25,739 bases of DNA from Actinomycetota bacterium (GCA_005774595.1 VAUM01000005.1:1-25739); one strand, 5' to 3'; shown: positions 6,715 through 13,721, numbered from the stretch's first letter. The notes: generated by a model not told the origin, from the sequence alone. A program made the numbers and translations.

Positions 6715-8034
6715 ATGTTCGCGGCGGTTCTGGCGCTCTCCGAGAACGACATCAAACGCACGCTGGCGTACTCCACGATGAGCCAACTCGGCTACATGAT
6801 GGCGGCGCTCGGCGCCGGCGGGTACGTTGCCGCCGTGTTCCACCTCATCACTCACGGCTTCTTCAAGAGCCTGCTGTTCCTGTCGGCCGGCTCGGTCATC
6901 CACGGCACCGGGACGCAGGACATCCGGGAGATGGGCGGCCTCCGCAGCGCCATGCCGGTCACGGCGACCGCGATGCTGATCGGTGCTTTCGGGTTGGCGG
7001 GCGTGCCGCCGCTGGCCGGCTTCTTCTCGAAGGACGAGATCCTGACCACGCTGTGGCGATGGGAGGCGTTGGGCCCGGTGCTGGGCAAGGTGGTCTTCCT
7101 GCTCGCGCTCGCCACCGCGATCCTGACAGCGTTCTACACGTTCCGGCTGTACTTCACGGTCTTCTCGGGCACCTCGCGTGCCCCCGCGACCGCCGGAGCG
7201 CACTCGCACGGGCACGTCGACGAGAGCACGCACGGGGGGGCGCACGAGTCGCCCCGTGTGATGACGGTGCCGATGATGGTGCTCGCCGCGGCGGTCGTGG
7301 CCGCGGGTGCCGTGAACTTCCCGTTCGGCAAGGCGTTCCTGGGAGGTCTCATCGCGCCGCATGAACACGAAGCGCCCATCATCGGTCTGATGCTGCTGAG
7401 CGTGGCGGCGGTGGCCGCTGGCATCCAGATGGCGTGGGTGCACTGCCGGACCGCCACCTGCGAGCTGCCACATCAGCGGCCAAGCCCCGGACAGCGGGTG
7501 CAGCGGGCTTCAGGCGAGTTCCTCGTGCGGCCGGCGATGCGACTGAGCAGGTTGCTGCGCGATGTCGAGTCGATAGTGCAGCGCATGTCCGGCCAGCTCT
7601 TCGTGCGCCCGGCGTACAGTGTTTCCCGCTCGCTCAGGCGCCTGGACGTGGATTCGTGGATCGTGTACTTCGTGTCGCGGTCAGCGATAGCGCTCGGCGG
7701 CGCGCTGCAGCGCTACGTCGAAGTGGACGTCTTCTACGAGGTTCTGTTCGTGAGGCTCACATCGGCCGTGTCCGCGTGGATGCGCGCCCTCGACGCGCGC
7801 GTCATCGACCGCACGAACGACGTCGTCGGCGCGGCAGGATCGCGGGTGGCGCAGGCGGTCACGCGCTTCGACGCGTCGCGAGTCGATGCGATCTCGCAGT
7901 CCATCAGCAACGCCACGATGGGTCTGGGCCGCCGGGCGCGGCGGCTGCAGACGGGGGCCCTGTCGAACTACGCGCTGTTCATGCTGCTCATCGGTATCGC
8001 GGTCTTCTACGTTGCGAGGTGGTTGTCTCCATGA
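6715..8034 (+). CDS. nuoL: NuoL, C-terminal part, with extended C-terminus
   Basis: This is the same frame as the upstream part and begins at ATG 6715, three bases after the TAG; GGGGGTGG about nine bases upstream could weakly serve as a ribosome binding site for restart. 439 residues. It contains SENDIKRTLAYSTMSQLGYMM, the His/Lys-bearing VFHLITHGFFKSLLFLSAG, and GFFSKDEIL, so the second half-channel is complete. After the core there is a His-rich loop (AHSHGHVDESTHGGAHES), a helix, then a long amphipathic region containing two similar segments (GEFLVRPAMRLSRLL and GQLFVRPAYSVSRSL, 26 residues apart), and a final anchor helix ALFMLLIGIAVFYVARWL. The whole gene would encode about 731 residues against about 610-660 usually. 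The stop overlaps nuoM (ATGA). Confidence 0.85.
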   Translation: MFAAVLALSENDIKRTLAYSTMSQLGYMMAALGAGGYVAAVFHLITHGFFKSLLFLSAGSVIHGTGTQDIREMGGLRSAMPVTATAMLIGAFGLAGVPPLAGFFSKDEILTTLWRWEALGPVLGKVVFLLALATAILTAFYTFRLYFTVFSGTSRAPATAGAHSHGHVDESTHGGAHESPRVMTVPMMVLAAAVVAAGAVNFPFGKAFLGGLIAPHEHEAPIIGLMLLSVAAVAAGIQMAWVHCRTATCELPHQRPSPGQRVQRASGEFLVRPAMRLSRLLRDVESIVQRMSGQLFVRPAYSVSRSLRRLDVDSWIVYFVSRSAIALGGALQRYVEVDVFYEVLFVRLTSAVSAWMRALDARVIDRTNDVVGAAGSRVAQAVTRFDASRVDAISQSISNATMGLGRRARRLQTGALSNYALFMLLIGIAVFYVARWLSP

Positions 8035-9521
8035 CACAGACACTCGGCGGCCTGCCGGCGCTCTCCGTGCTGCTGTTCATGCCTCTGGGCCTAGCGCTCG
8101 TGACGGTGCTCATCCCGATGCGCGCCGAGCGGGCCATCCGGCTCGTCTCGATAGTCGGGACCGGCGCGATACTGGTCTGGGCGACCACGATCCTGCTCGC
8201 GTTCCAGCGTGGCGCGCCGGGCATGCAGTTCGTCGAGCGCTATCCTTGGGTGCCGTCGATCGGCATGACGTACTACCTCGGCGTCGACGGGCTGTCGATG
8301 CCCCTCGTGTTCCTGGCCGCGCTGCTCACGTTCCTGTGCGCGCTGTACGCGGCGCGCGTCACCGAGCAGGTCAAGACGTTCTTCTTTCTTCTCGCGCTGC
8401 TCGAGGTCGGCATGATCGGCGTGTTCATGGCGCTGGACTATGTGCTCTTCTACGTGTTCTGGGAGCTCGTGCTGCTCCCGATGTTCTTCTTCATCAACAT
8501 CTGGGGAGGGGAGAGGCGGCAGTACGCCAGCGTCAAGTTCTTCATCTATACGCTGATGGGCAGCGTGGTCATGCTGCTCGGCGTGCTGCTGTTGTACTTC
8601 TACGGGCCGAGGACGTTCGACGTGCTCCAGATCGCCGCATGGGGACAGGCCGGCAAGTATGCGCTGAACACCCAATACGTCATCTTCGCTGCGCTGTTCC
8701 TCGGCTTCGCGGTCAAGGTGCCGATATTCCCGTTCCACACCTGGCTTCCTGACGCGCACGTGGAGGCGCCGACGGTAGGCAGCGTGCTGCTCGCCGGCAT
8801 CCTGCTGAAGATGGGGGGCTATGGGTTCCTGCGGATGTCGCTGCCCACTCTGCCCGGCGCCTTCGAGAAGCTGGGCGTGTGGATGGGCGTCCTCGGCGTG
8901 ATCAACATCGTGTACGGCGCGGCCCTGGCGCTGACGCAGAAGGACCTGAAGAAGATGGTCGCCTACTCGTCGATCAGCCACATGGGGTTCGTGGTGCTCG
9001 GGATCGCGTCCGGTACGGCGTCCGGGGTCGACGGCGCGGTCCTCCAGATGTTCAACCACGGGATCATCACCGGGCTGCTGTTCTTCCTGGTCGGCATGAT
9101 CTACGAGCGCTACCACACCAAGGAGATCGCCAAGCTCGGCGGGCTGATCAAGGAGATCCCGAGGATCTCGATCGCGCTCGTGTTCGCGTCGTTCGCCTCG
9201 CTCGGCCTGCCGGGACTGGCCGGCTTCGTGGGCGAGTTCCTCTCGCTGCTGGCCGGGTTCGCCGCCTATCCGTGGGTGACGGCGTTCGCGGTGATCGGCG
9301 TGGTGCTGACGGCCGCGTACTTCCTGCGAATGCTGCAGAAGGCGGTGTTCGCGCCGCCCGAGGTGGCCCACCACGGGCCGACGGAGGACGCGCGGCCGTT
9401 CGAGCTGGCGGCCGTGCTGCCCCTGATGGCGTTCGCGTTGGCGCTCGGCGTCTACCCGCACCCGTTCCTGAAGATGTCCGACGCGGTGGGTGTGGCGTTG
9501 GCCAAGGTACTCGGGGGCTGA
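8031..9521 (+). CDS. nuoM: NADH-quinone oxidoreductase subunit M (NuoM)
   Basis: A 496-residue antiporter-like proton-pumping subunit with about 14 helices. Key residues are visible: Glu in LFYVFWELVLLPMFFFI, Lys in GFAVKVPIFPFHTWLPDAH, the second Lys region in AGILLKMGGYGFLR, LTQKDLKKMVAYSSISHMG, His in MFNHGIITGLLFFLVG, and the C-terminal Glu in LAGFVGEFLSLLAGF, which distinguishes M from L and N. Start ATG 8031 overlaps the nuoL stop by four bases. Length is normal and no interruption is seen. Confidence 0.96.
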   Translation: MTQTLGGLPALSVLLFMPLGLALVTVLIPMRAERAIRLVSIVGTGAILVWATTILLAFQRGAPGMQFVERYPWVPSIGMTYYLGVDGLSMPLVFLAALLTFLCALYAARVTEQVKTFFFLLALLEVGMIGVFMALDYVLFYVFWELVLLPMFFFINIWGGERRQYASVKFFIYTLMGSVVMLLGVLLLYFYGPRTFDVLQIAAWGQAGKYALNTQYVIFAALFLGFAVKVPIFPFHTWLPDAHVEAPTVGSVLLAGILLKMGGYGFLRMSLPTLPGAFEKLGVWMGVLGVINIVYGAALALTQKDLKKMVAYSSISHMGFVVLGIASGTASGVDGAVLQMFNHGIITGLLFFLVGMIYERYHTKEIAKLGGLIKEIPRISIALVFASFASLGLPGLAGFVGEFLSLLAGFAAYPWVTAFAVIGVVLTAAYFLRMLQKAVFAPPEVAHHGPTEDARPFELAAVLPLMAFALALGVYPHPFLKMSDAVGVALAKVLGG

Positions 9522-9522
9522 C

Positions 9523-10941
9523 TTGACCCGCTCGCTGATAGCCTGGCTGCCCGAGGTCCTACTGATCCTGACCGCGCTGGGTCTGGCGAGCGCGGACGTG
9601 GTCGGCGGCGCCGTGCGCAGGCGCATCCGGACGTTCGCGGTGGGCGGGCTGCTGGCGGCGGTGGCCGCCGCCGTCTATCTGGCGGCCAACCGTGCGGCGT
9701 TCTACGGGACCTACTTCGGTGGGACGCTGCGTTTCGACGACATGACGTCCTTCGGCCGAGTGCTGTTCTGCACCGCCGGGGCGCTGGTGGTCATGGCTTC
9801 CTGGGAGTTCTACGAGGACGAGTCCAGGCTGGAGTACTTCACTCTGTTCGTGATGTCGCTGCTGGGTGAGGTCATCGTCGTCGGCGGGCAGACGATGCTC
9901 ATGCTGTTCATCGGGATCGAGTTGCTCGCGCTGCCGACTTACGCGCTGACCGCGATCATCCGGCGCCAGCAGGCCGCGGTCGAGGCCGGGCTCAAGTACT
10001 TCATGCTGGGGATGCTCGCGTCCATCGTGATGCTGTACGGCATGTCGTTGCTGTACGGGTCGTTCGGGACGATCAGCTACGCGCGGCCGCTGTTCAGCGG
10101 TGGGACGCAGATGCCTGGCCGAGCCGACGTGGTGCTGTTCGCGTTCTTCCTGCTCTTCATGGGTCTGGGTTTCAAGATCGTCGCTTTCCCGTTCCACTTC
10201 TGGAGCCCGGATGTGTACGCGGGCGGCTCCACTCCCGTGGTGGCCTACATCGCCACGGTCCCGAAGGTCGCCATAGTGCTCGCCATCTTCCGCATCCTCG
10301 GTCCGACGTACGCGGCGGGCTATCCCACGATCAGGCTGTACATCGGTCTTCTCGCGTTGCTGTCGATGACGTTCGGCAACCTGGTAGCGCTGCAGCAGAG
10401 CGACGTCAGGCGCATGCTCGCGTACTCGGGCATCTCGAACACCGGCTACGCCCTGGTCGGCCTTGTGGCGGGAGGTGAGGCGGCGTTCGGCGCGCTACTG
10501 TTCTTCCTGACCGTGTACACGTTCGCCAACCTCGGCGCCTTCTTCGTCATCCTCGGCGTCTCAGGGCAGGAGTCGACGCTCATGGACGAGTTCAACGGCC
10601 TGGCGAAACGCTCGCCGCTGCTGGCGGCGTCGATGGCCATCTTCCTGTTCTCTTTGGGCGGCACGCCGCCCCTGGCCGGCTTCTTCGGCAAGTTCGTGTT
10701 GTTCAAGAGTGCCGTGGACGGCGGTCTCGCCTACCTGGCGGCGGCCGGTCTGATCAACACGGTCGTGGCGGTGGGCTACTACCTGCGCATCACGCAGCGG
10801 ATGTATGCGCTTCCCCCGACGAGTCCGGAGGCGAGGATGCCAAGGCCTCGCGGAATGCTCGCGGTGGCACTGACGCTGGTGCTGGCGGCTACGCTCCTGC
10901 TGGGCGTGTTCGGGATTCCGTGGTTCGCGCGCGTGGTGTGA
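9523..10941 (+). CDS. nuoN: NADH-quinone oxidoreductase subunit N (NuoN)
   Basis: A 472-residue antiporter-like subunit and last gene of the operon. Visible residues include Glu in IGIELLALPTYALTAI, Lys in GLGFKIVAFPFHFWSPDVY, QQSDVRRMLAYSGISNTGYA, and Lys in GFFGKFVLFKSAV. Start TTG 9523 is taken because it lies one base after the nuoM stop with GGGGG about seven bases upstream and the protein begins LTRSLIAWLPEVLL; a start inside nuoM (9490) is possible but less likely. No terminator is seen after the stop; homology to a different, opposite gene begins within about ten bases. Confidence 0.94.
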   Translation: MTRSLIAWLPEVLLILTALGLASADVVGGAVRRRIRTFAVGGLLAAVAAAVYLAANRAAFYGTYFGGTLRFDDMTSFGRVLFCTAGALVVMASWEFYEDESRLEYFTLFVMSLLGEVIVVGGQTMLMLFIGIELLALPTYALTAIIRRQQAAVEAGLKYFMLGMLASIVMLYGMSLLYGSFGTISYARPLFSGGTQMPGRADVVLFAFFLLFMGLGFKIVAFPFHFWSPDVYAGGSTPVVAYIATVPKVAIVLAIFRILGPTYAAGYPTIRLYIGLLALLSMTFGNLVALQQSDVRRMLAYSGISNTGYALVGLVAGGEAAFGALLFFLTVYTFANLGAFFVILGVSGQESTLMDEFNGLAKRSPLLAASMAIFLFSLGGTPPLAGFFGKFVLFKSAVDGGLAYLAAAGLINTVVAVGYYLRITQRMYALPPTSPEARMPRPRGMLAVALTLVLAATLLLGVFGIPWFARVV

Positions 10942-10949
10942 AGCGCCTG

Positions 10950-11015
10950 TTCCGCTAGGAAGTCCCCGTGCATGTCGTTGCTGTGCAGGATCGTGAACTT
11001 CCTGGTTCCGCTCAT
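10950..11015 (-). pseudogene. 5'-nucleotidase/metallophosphatase gene start, truncated
   Basis: ATG 11015 has a strong ribosome binding site GGAGGT (11026-11021) with five-base spacing. It encodes about 22 residues including FTILHSNDMHGDFLAE, the N-terminal signature of the UDP-sugar hydrolase/5'-nucleotidase family (metal-binding NDxHG). After that, the frame runs into the antisense of nuoN and no longer resembles the family, whose members are normally about 450-600 residues. This is a gene start cut off right where the nuo operon ends, marking a recombination junction near 10942-10950. Confidence 0.75.
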
Positions 11016-11030
11016 CGGTGACCTCCAGTG

Positions 11031-11300
11031 TCAGTCGTCGTCACGCCTCGCCGCGAGCTTCGCTCCGATGCCGGCGACGGTGTTGCGCCGGGCCGTCTCG
11101 GCCCACGGCTGCGCCATCGCGTGGGCGTACCACTGCGCGGCCTCGGGGAGCCACGCGGCCGAGAGGTAGCCGAGCCACTCGGCGTTCCAGACGCCGGCCA
11201 GGCACACGCCAGCATCGCTGAACTCGCGCTCCGCCTCTCCCAGGATCTCCATCTTGGGGTCGGCGGAAACGCCTCCTATCAGCGCGGCGGTCATCTGCAT
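11031..11300 (-). pseudogene. Unrecognised protein, C-terminal part after in-frame TGA
   Basis: 89 residues from ATG 11300, in the same frame as the upstream piece (11316-11630) and separated from it by a TGA and five codons. It is soluble, with several Trp/Tyr residues (WNAEWLGYLSAAWLPEAAQWYAHAM) and a likely helical C-terminus ending RRDDD. There is no good ribosome binding site directly before ATG 11300, which favours this being the second half of one interrupted gene of about 199 codons. I do not recognise the family. It lies just upstream of the 5'-nucleotidase stub on the same strand, so the two were probably co-transcribed before the truncation. Confidence 0.6.
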
Positions 11301-11315
11301 GACGTCCGAGTCCTG

Positions 11316-11630
11316 TCAGCCCGTGCTCTCGAGGAGTCTGCCGGCGAACCCGGGCGCGCCGGAGTGCAGTGCCCGGACGCAGAGCACCGGGACCTTGACG
11401 AACAGTTGCTTGACCTCGGCGGTCCAGATCTGGACCCACCCGTTCTCGTTGAGCCAGTCGATGGTGGTGATGACCAGCGCCTCGGCCAGCGTCTTGGAGC
11501 TCACCGTCTCCCCGGTGGGCGAGGTCCAGAAGAACAGGCCGCCGCCCCGCGGGAGCACGCGGCCCGAGCATACGTAGAGTCGCGCCGCGACCGAGAACTC
11601 GCGTCCGTCGGGTGTCTGGACCTCGGTCAC
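11316..11630 (-). pseudogene. Unrecognised protein, N-terminal part ended by TGA
   Basis: 104 residues from GTG 11630, which has GGGAGGAG upstream with about six-base spacing, a convincing start. The sequence has a beta-rich beginning (VTEVQTPDGREFSVAARLYV), then a helix-like segment SKTLAEALVITTIDWLNENG, and ends at TGA 11318-11316. The frame stays open beyond the TGA for another 94 codons with similar composition, so an arginine codon CGA changed to TGA is a simple explanation. No family is recognised and no membrane segment or signal peptide is seen. It is divergent from the universal stress protein gene. Confidence 0.6.
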
Positions 11631-11724
11631 GGCTGCTCCTCCCGTCGGTGCGCCCCCCGCACCCGCAAGCGCCATCGTCGCACCCGCTTCCGGGCGCGAT
11701 GCCCCAGCCAGGCGGCCGCATCGA

Positions 11725-11753
11725 TTGTCCGCTCGCGCGCCGACGGCTACCAT
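11725..11753 (+). promoter_or_regulatory. Possible sigma70-type promoter of usp
   Basis: TTGTCC at 11725-11730 and TACCAT at 11748-11753 with 17-base spacing, about 45 bases before the universal stress protein start. Each box matches four of six consensus positions, so it is plausible but not strong. Confidence 0.4.
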
Positions 11754-11797
11754 GGCCGCATCGCTCCGGGGGAGCAGTCTCGCGCAGGGGGTGCGCC

Positions 11798-12646
11798 ATG
11801 CTGAAGACCGTCGCCGTTCCCGTGGAACTGTCCGACCACGACCAGCGGGTGCTCCAGTTTGTCGCGGGGATGTCCCGGTGGGGGGTGCGGCGCGTGGTCG
11901 CGATCCACGTCGCACAGCTGACCGGCATGGAGCGCTCGGTCGCACTGCAGAAGGAGTCCGAGCTGTCACGCACGCTCGACTCGATCTGCGCCGGGCTGGA
12001 AGGCTCCGATATCGACTTCGAATGCGTTCTGGCCGGCGGTGCACCGGCGGCGGCGATAGTCCAGACGGCGGCGGAACACTCGGCAGACGCCATCGTGCTC
12101 GGGACGCGCGCCAAGACGGTGCTCAACGAGATCACGCTCGGCAGTGTCTCCGAGGAGCTCGCTCGCACCTCCACGCTGCCCGTGATGCTGGTGCCGTTCA
12201 AGGTGCTCTCCGAGTCCTCGGCGGATGACATACGCGCGATGGGCGCTGAGGCGTTCAGCTACATCCAGCACCCCACCGACTTCTCCGACCCCGCCGAGCG
12301 CATGCTCGACTTCATCAAGTCGCTGGCAGGCGGTGGCGTTGGCCGTGTGCTGGTGAGCTCGATCATCGACCCGGCCAAGCAGGACGAGAGCGGCCCTCAC
12401 GAACGCTCGGCACGACGCATCCTCGCCGGGATCCAGCGCGAACTCGCCGAGTCGGGGATCGAGGCCGACACGGAGCTGGCAGTGGGCAACGTCGTCGACG
12501 AGATACTGCGGCTCTCTAAAGAGCACGGCACCACGAGCTTCGCGATGGGCTCGCGCGGGCGGACGATTCAGGGCGAGCTGTTGCTCGGCTCCGTGTCGCT
12601 GTCCGTGATGCGAGTGAGTGGCCGGCCGGTCCTGATAGGTCACTAG
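11798..12646 (+). CDS. Tandem universal stress protein (two Usp domains)
   Basis: A 282-residue cytoplasmic protein of two UspA-type domains (about residues 1-137 and 150-282). The second domain has a complete nucleotide-binding motif G-2x-G-9x-G-S in GSRGRTIQGELLLGS. The first domain has GTRAKTVLNEITLGS, where the second glycine is alanine, so ATP binding there may be weak or lost. Start ATG 11798 follows AGGGGG. Usp proteins bind ATP or AMP and are linked with energy stress; proximity to a respiratory operon is suggestive only. The stop codon TAG directly abuts the IS481 remnant. Confidence 0.88.
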   Translation: MLKTVAVPVELSDHDQRVLQFVAGMSRWGVRRVVAIHVAQLTGMERSVALQKESELSRTLDSICAGLEGSDIDFECVLAGGAPAAAIVQTAAEHSADAIVLGTRAKTVLNEITLGSVSEELARTSTLPVMLVPFKVLSESSADDIRAMGAEAFSYIQHPTDFSDPAERMLDFIKSLAGGGVGRVLVSSIIDPAKQDESGPHERSARRILAGIQRELAESGIEADTELAVGNVVDEILRLSKEHGTTSFAMGSRGRTIQGELLLGSVSLSVMRVSGRPVLIGH

Positions 12647-12668
12647 GTGAACGGTCCACGCACGTTGT

Positions 12669-13185
12669 TTACGGCTGGACCCGCGTGATTGGTTGCTTGC
12701 CGCCGATTCCTCCATGCGGTCGATGGAGATTGTAGTACTCAGGAACGGGTCGAGTCGCTCGGCCCGTTCCTCGCTGTTCGCGTACGGTCTGACGTATGCC
12801 CACTCGTTCGTGATGATTCTGACGGACGCCTCAGCCTTGCCGTTGGTCTGAGGTCGGTACGGACGAGTCTTCTTGACTGCGATGCTGCGATCGCTGAGCA
12901 GGCTGCGAAACGCGTACGAGCAGTAGCCTGAACCGTTGTCCGTCAGGACCCGACGCACCTCGATGCCGGCGGCAGCGAAGAACTCCAAGGCGTGCTCTGT
13001 GAAGGCCGTGACGCTCGCCGCGGTTTCGTCAGGGAGGATCTCCGCGAAGGCCAGACGCGAGTGGTCGTCGATCGCCACGTGCACGGCGTCCCAGCCCAGT
13101 CCTCGTGGGCTCCTGTTGCCCCCGAATCGTTTTCCACCGCCTTCGCCGATGTGGCCGAGCTTCTTGATATCCAGCAGGGCAACAC
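12669..13185 (-). pseudogene. IS481-type transposase remnant, N-truncated and frameshifted
   Basis: Read on the minus strand from about 13185, the frame gives LDIKKLGHIGEGGGKRFGG, then HVAIDDHSRLAFAEILPDE (first catalytic Asp of the rve integrase core), RRVLTDNGSGY (second Asp), and KTRPYRPQTNGKAEASVRI (third acidic residue). Near 12739 one base is lost or two gained: the frame shifts, and the expected ending YYNLHRPHGGIGGKQPITRV appears in another frame, closing at TAA 12671-12669. The N-terminal helix-turn-helix region (about 120-130 residues) is missing. It is inactive as it stands. The low-coordinate end near 12647 seems to be the original element end; the other end abuts the integrase remnant. 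Confidence 0.85.
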
Positions 13186-13389
13186 TCGGTACGGTTCCAC
13201 GACTTGCGACACGCTCACGCGACGATCATGCTGCGCGCCGGCGTCCCCGTTCACGTCGTCTCAGCCCGGCTCGGACACGCCGACCCTGCACTGACTCTGA
13301 GGGTCTACGCCCATGTGCTTCCGGGGCAGCAGCGAGACGCCGCCGCACTCGTCGGCGAGGCTATCGAAAGAGCGCTTGCGGCCCTCTGA
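13186..13389 (+). pseudogene. Tyrosine integrase C-terminal remnant
   Basis: About 67 residues of the catalytic domain of a phage/ICE-type site-specific recombinase: VRFHDLRHAHATIML (box with catalytic His/Arg), VVSARLGHADPALTLRVYAHVLP (GH and nucleophile Tyr), ending ERALAAL at stop TGA 13387-13389. The N-terminal arm-binding and core-binding domains and the first catalytic Arg are gone, replaced by the IS481 remnant. Its 3' end is about 130 bases from the tRNA-Ala gene, the usual place of an integrase beside its attachment site. No proper start codon context is present, so it should be non-functional. Confidence 0.85.
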
Positions 13390-13396
13390 CTTCCCA

Positions 13397-13418
13397 TTCG
13401 GCAGACTTTCGGCAGACT
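13397..13418 (+). repeat. Tandem TTCGGCAGACT pair, right copy; possible integrase arm site
   Basis: Two exact adjacent copies of TTCGGCAGACT begin eight bases after the integrase stop. The pair matches 980-1001 at 20 of 22 positions in the same orientation. Closely spaced direct repeats beside an integrase gene and attachment core are typical of arm-type binding sites. Confidence 0.6.
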
Positions 13419-13480
13419 TGGGCAGCCCCCAGCGGCTCGGCGCCCGTCGCCCTCAAGCCCATAACGACCCACCAGCGCAG

Positions 13481-13510
13481 GTGAGGCCCCTCGTTTCCGA
13501 GGGGCCTCAC
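13481..13510 (-). terminator. Perfect 13-bp hairpin downstream of tRNA-Ala
   Basis: GTGAGGCCCCTCG pairs perfectly with CGAGGGGCCTCAC around a four-base loop; on the minus strand the loop is GAAA, a very stable tetraloop. It starts 12 bases after the tRNA 3' end and most likely ends tRNA transcription, although a U-tract is lacking. It could also block read-through from the integrase side. Confidence 0.65.
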
Positions 13511-13520
13511 CGTCGTTGCC

Positions 13521-13544
13521 TTGGTGGAGCCTAGGGGGCTCGAA
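13521..13544 (-). repeat. tRNA-Ala 3' end, candidate attachment core
   Basis: The 3' end of the tRNA gene plus one flanking base, repeated at 807-830 with one mismatch. It runs from the CCA end through the T-loop. Confidence 0.65.
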
Positions 13545-13597
13545 CCCCTGACCTTCTGGCTGCCAGCCAGACGCTCTCCCAGCTGAGCTAAGGCCCC
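13522..13597 (-). tRNA. tRNA-Ala(GGC)
   Basis: A 76-base gene on the minus strand with encoded CCA. The acceptor stem GGGGCCU pairs with AGGCUCC and includes the G3-U70 wobble pair that identifies alanine tRNAs. D-arm GCUC...GAGC, anticodon stem UCUGG/CCAGA with loop CUGGCAG giving anticodon GGC, and T-arm GGGGUUCGAGCCCC are all present. It reads alanine codons GCC and GCU. The 3' end appears to be the integration target of the adjacent element. Confidence 0.97.
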
Positions 13598-13629
13598 ACA
13601 TGCTTCAAGAGCCCCGAAGGGCAAGCGAC

Positions 13630-13657
13630 AGTATATCAGCGGCTCGCCGAGGGTCAA
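13630..13657 (-). promoter_or_regulatory. Sigma70-type promoter of tRNA-Ala
   Basis: On the minus strand TTGACC (13657-13652) and TATACT (13635-13630) are separated by 16 bases, matching five of six positions in each box. The -10 box lies 32 bases before the tRNA 5' end, giving a short leader of about 25 bases. Confidence 0.75.
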
Positions 13658-13721
13658 CGCGAGCTGGTGCGGCGTGCTACGCTCGTCACGACGTGCACGA
13701 GCGGCCCGCAGGGGGACACAC

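Larger units (their letters stand above)
807..13544. mobile_element. Candidate tRNA-Ala-integrated island carrying the nuo operon
   Basis: Boundaries are the direct 24-base tRNA 3'-end repeats. Just inside each is a 22-base tandem motif (980-1001 and 13397-13418) that could be integrase arm sites. The tRNA-proximal end holds the C-terminal remnant of a tyrosine integrase, the usual place for such a gene. Inside lie nuoABCDHIJKLMN, a universal stress protein and several broken genes. What is seen is the repeats and the integrase fragment; that one event brought in the whole 12.7 kb is inference. The alternative is that repeats from separate smaller events flank an ancestral nuo locus. Confidence 0.42.

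Noticed and set aside
10779..10949. Continuation of the 5'-nucleotidase frame into nuoN antisense as a real small protein
   Set aside because: After residue 22 the sequence is the complement of nuoN coding sequence and loses family similarity, so only the first 66 bases are counted as a gene remnant.
11290..11318. TGA read as selenocysteine
   Set aside because: A short GTCAT/ATGAC hairpin follows, but its loop GCAG lacks the usual features and the protein family is unknown with no Cys homologue to compare.
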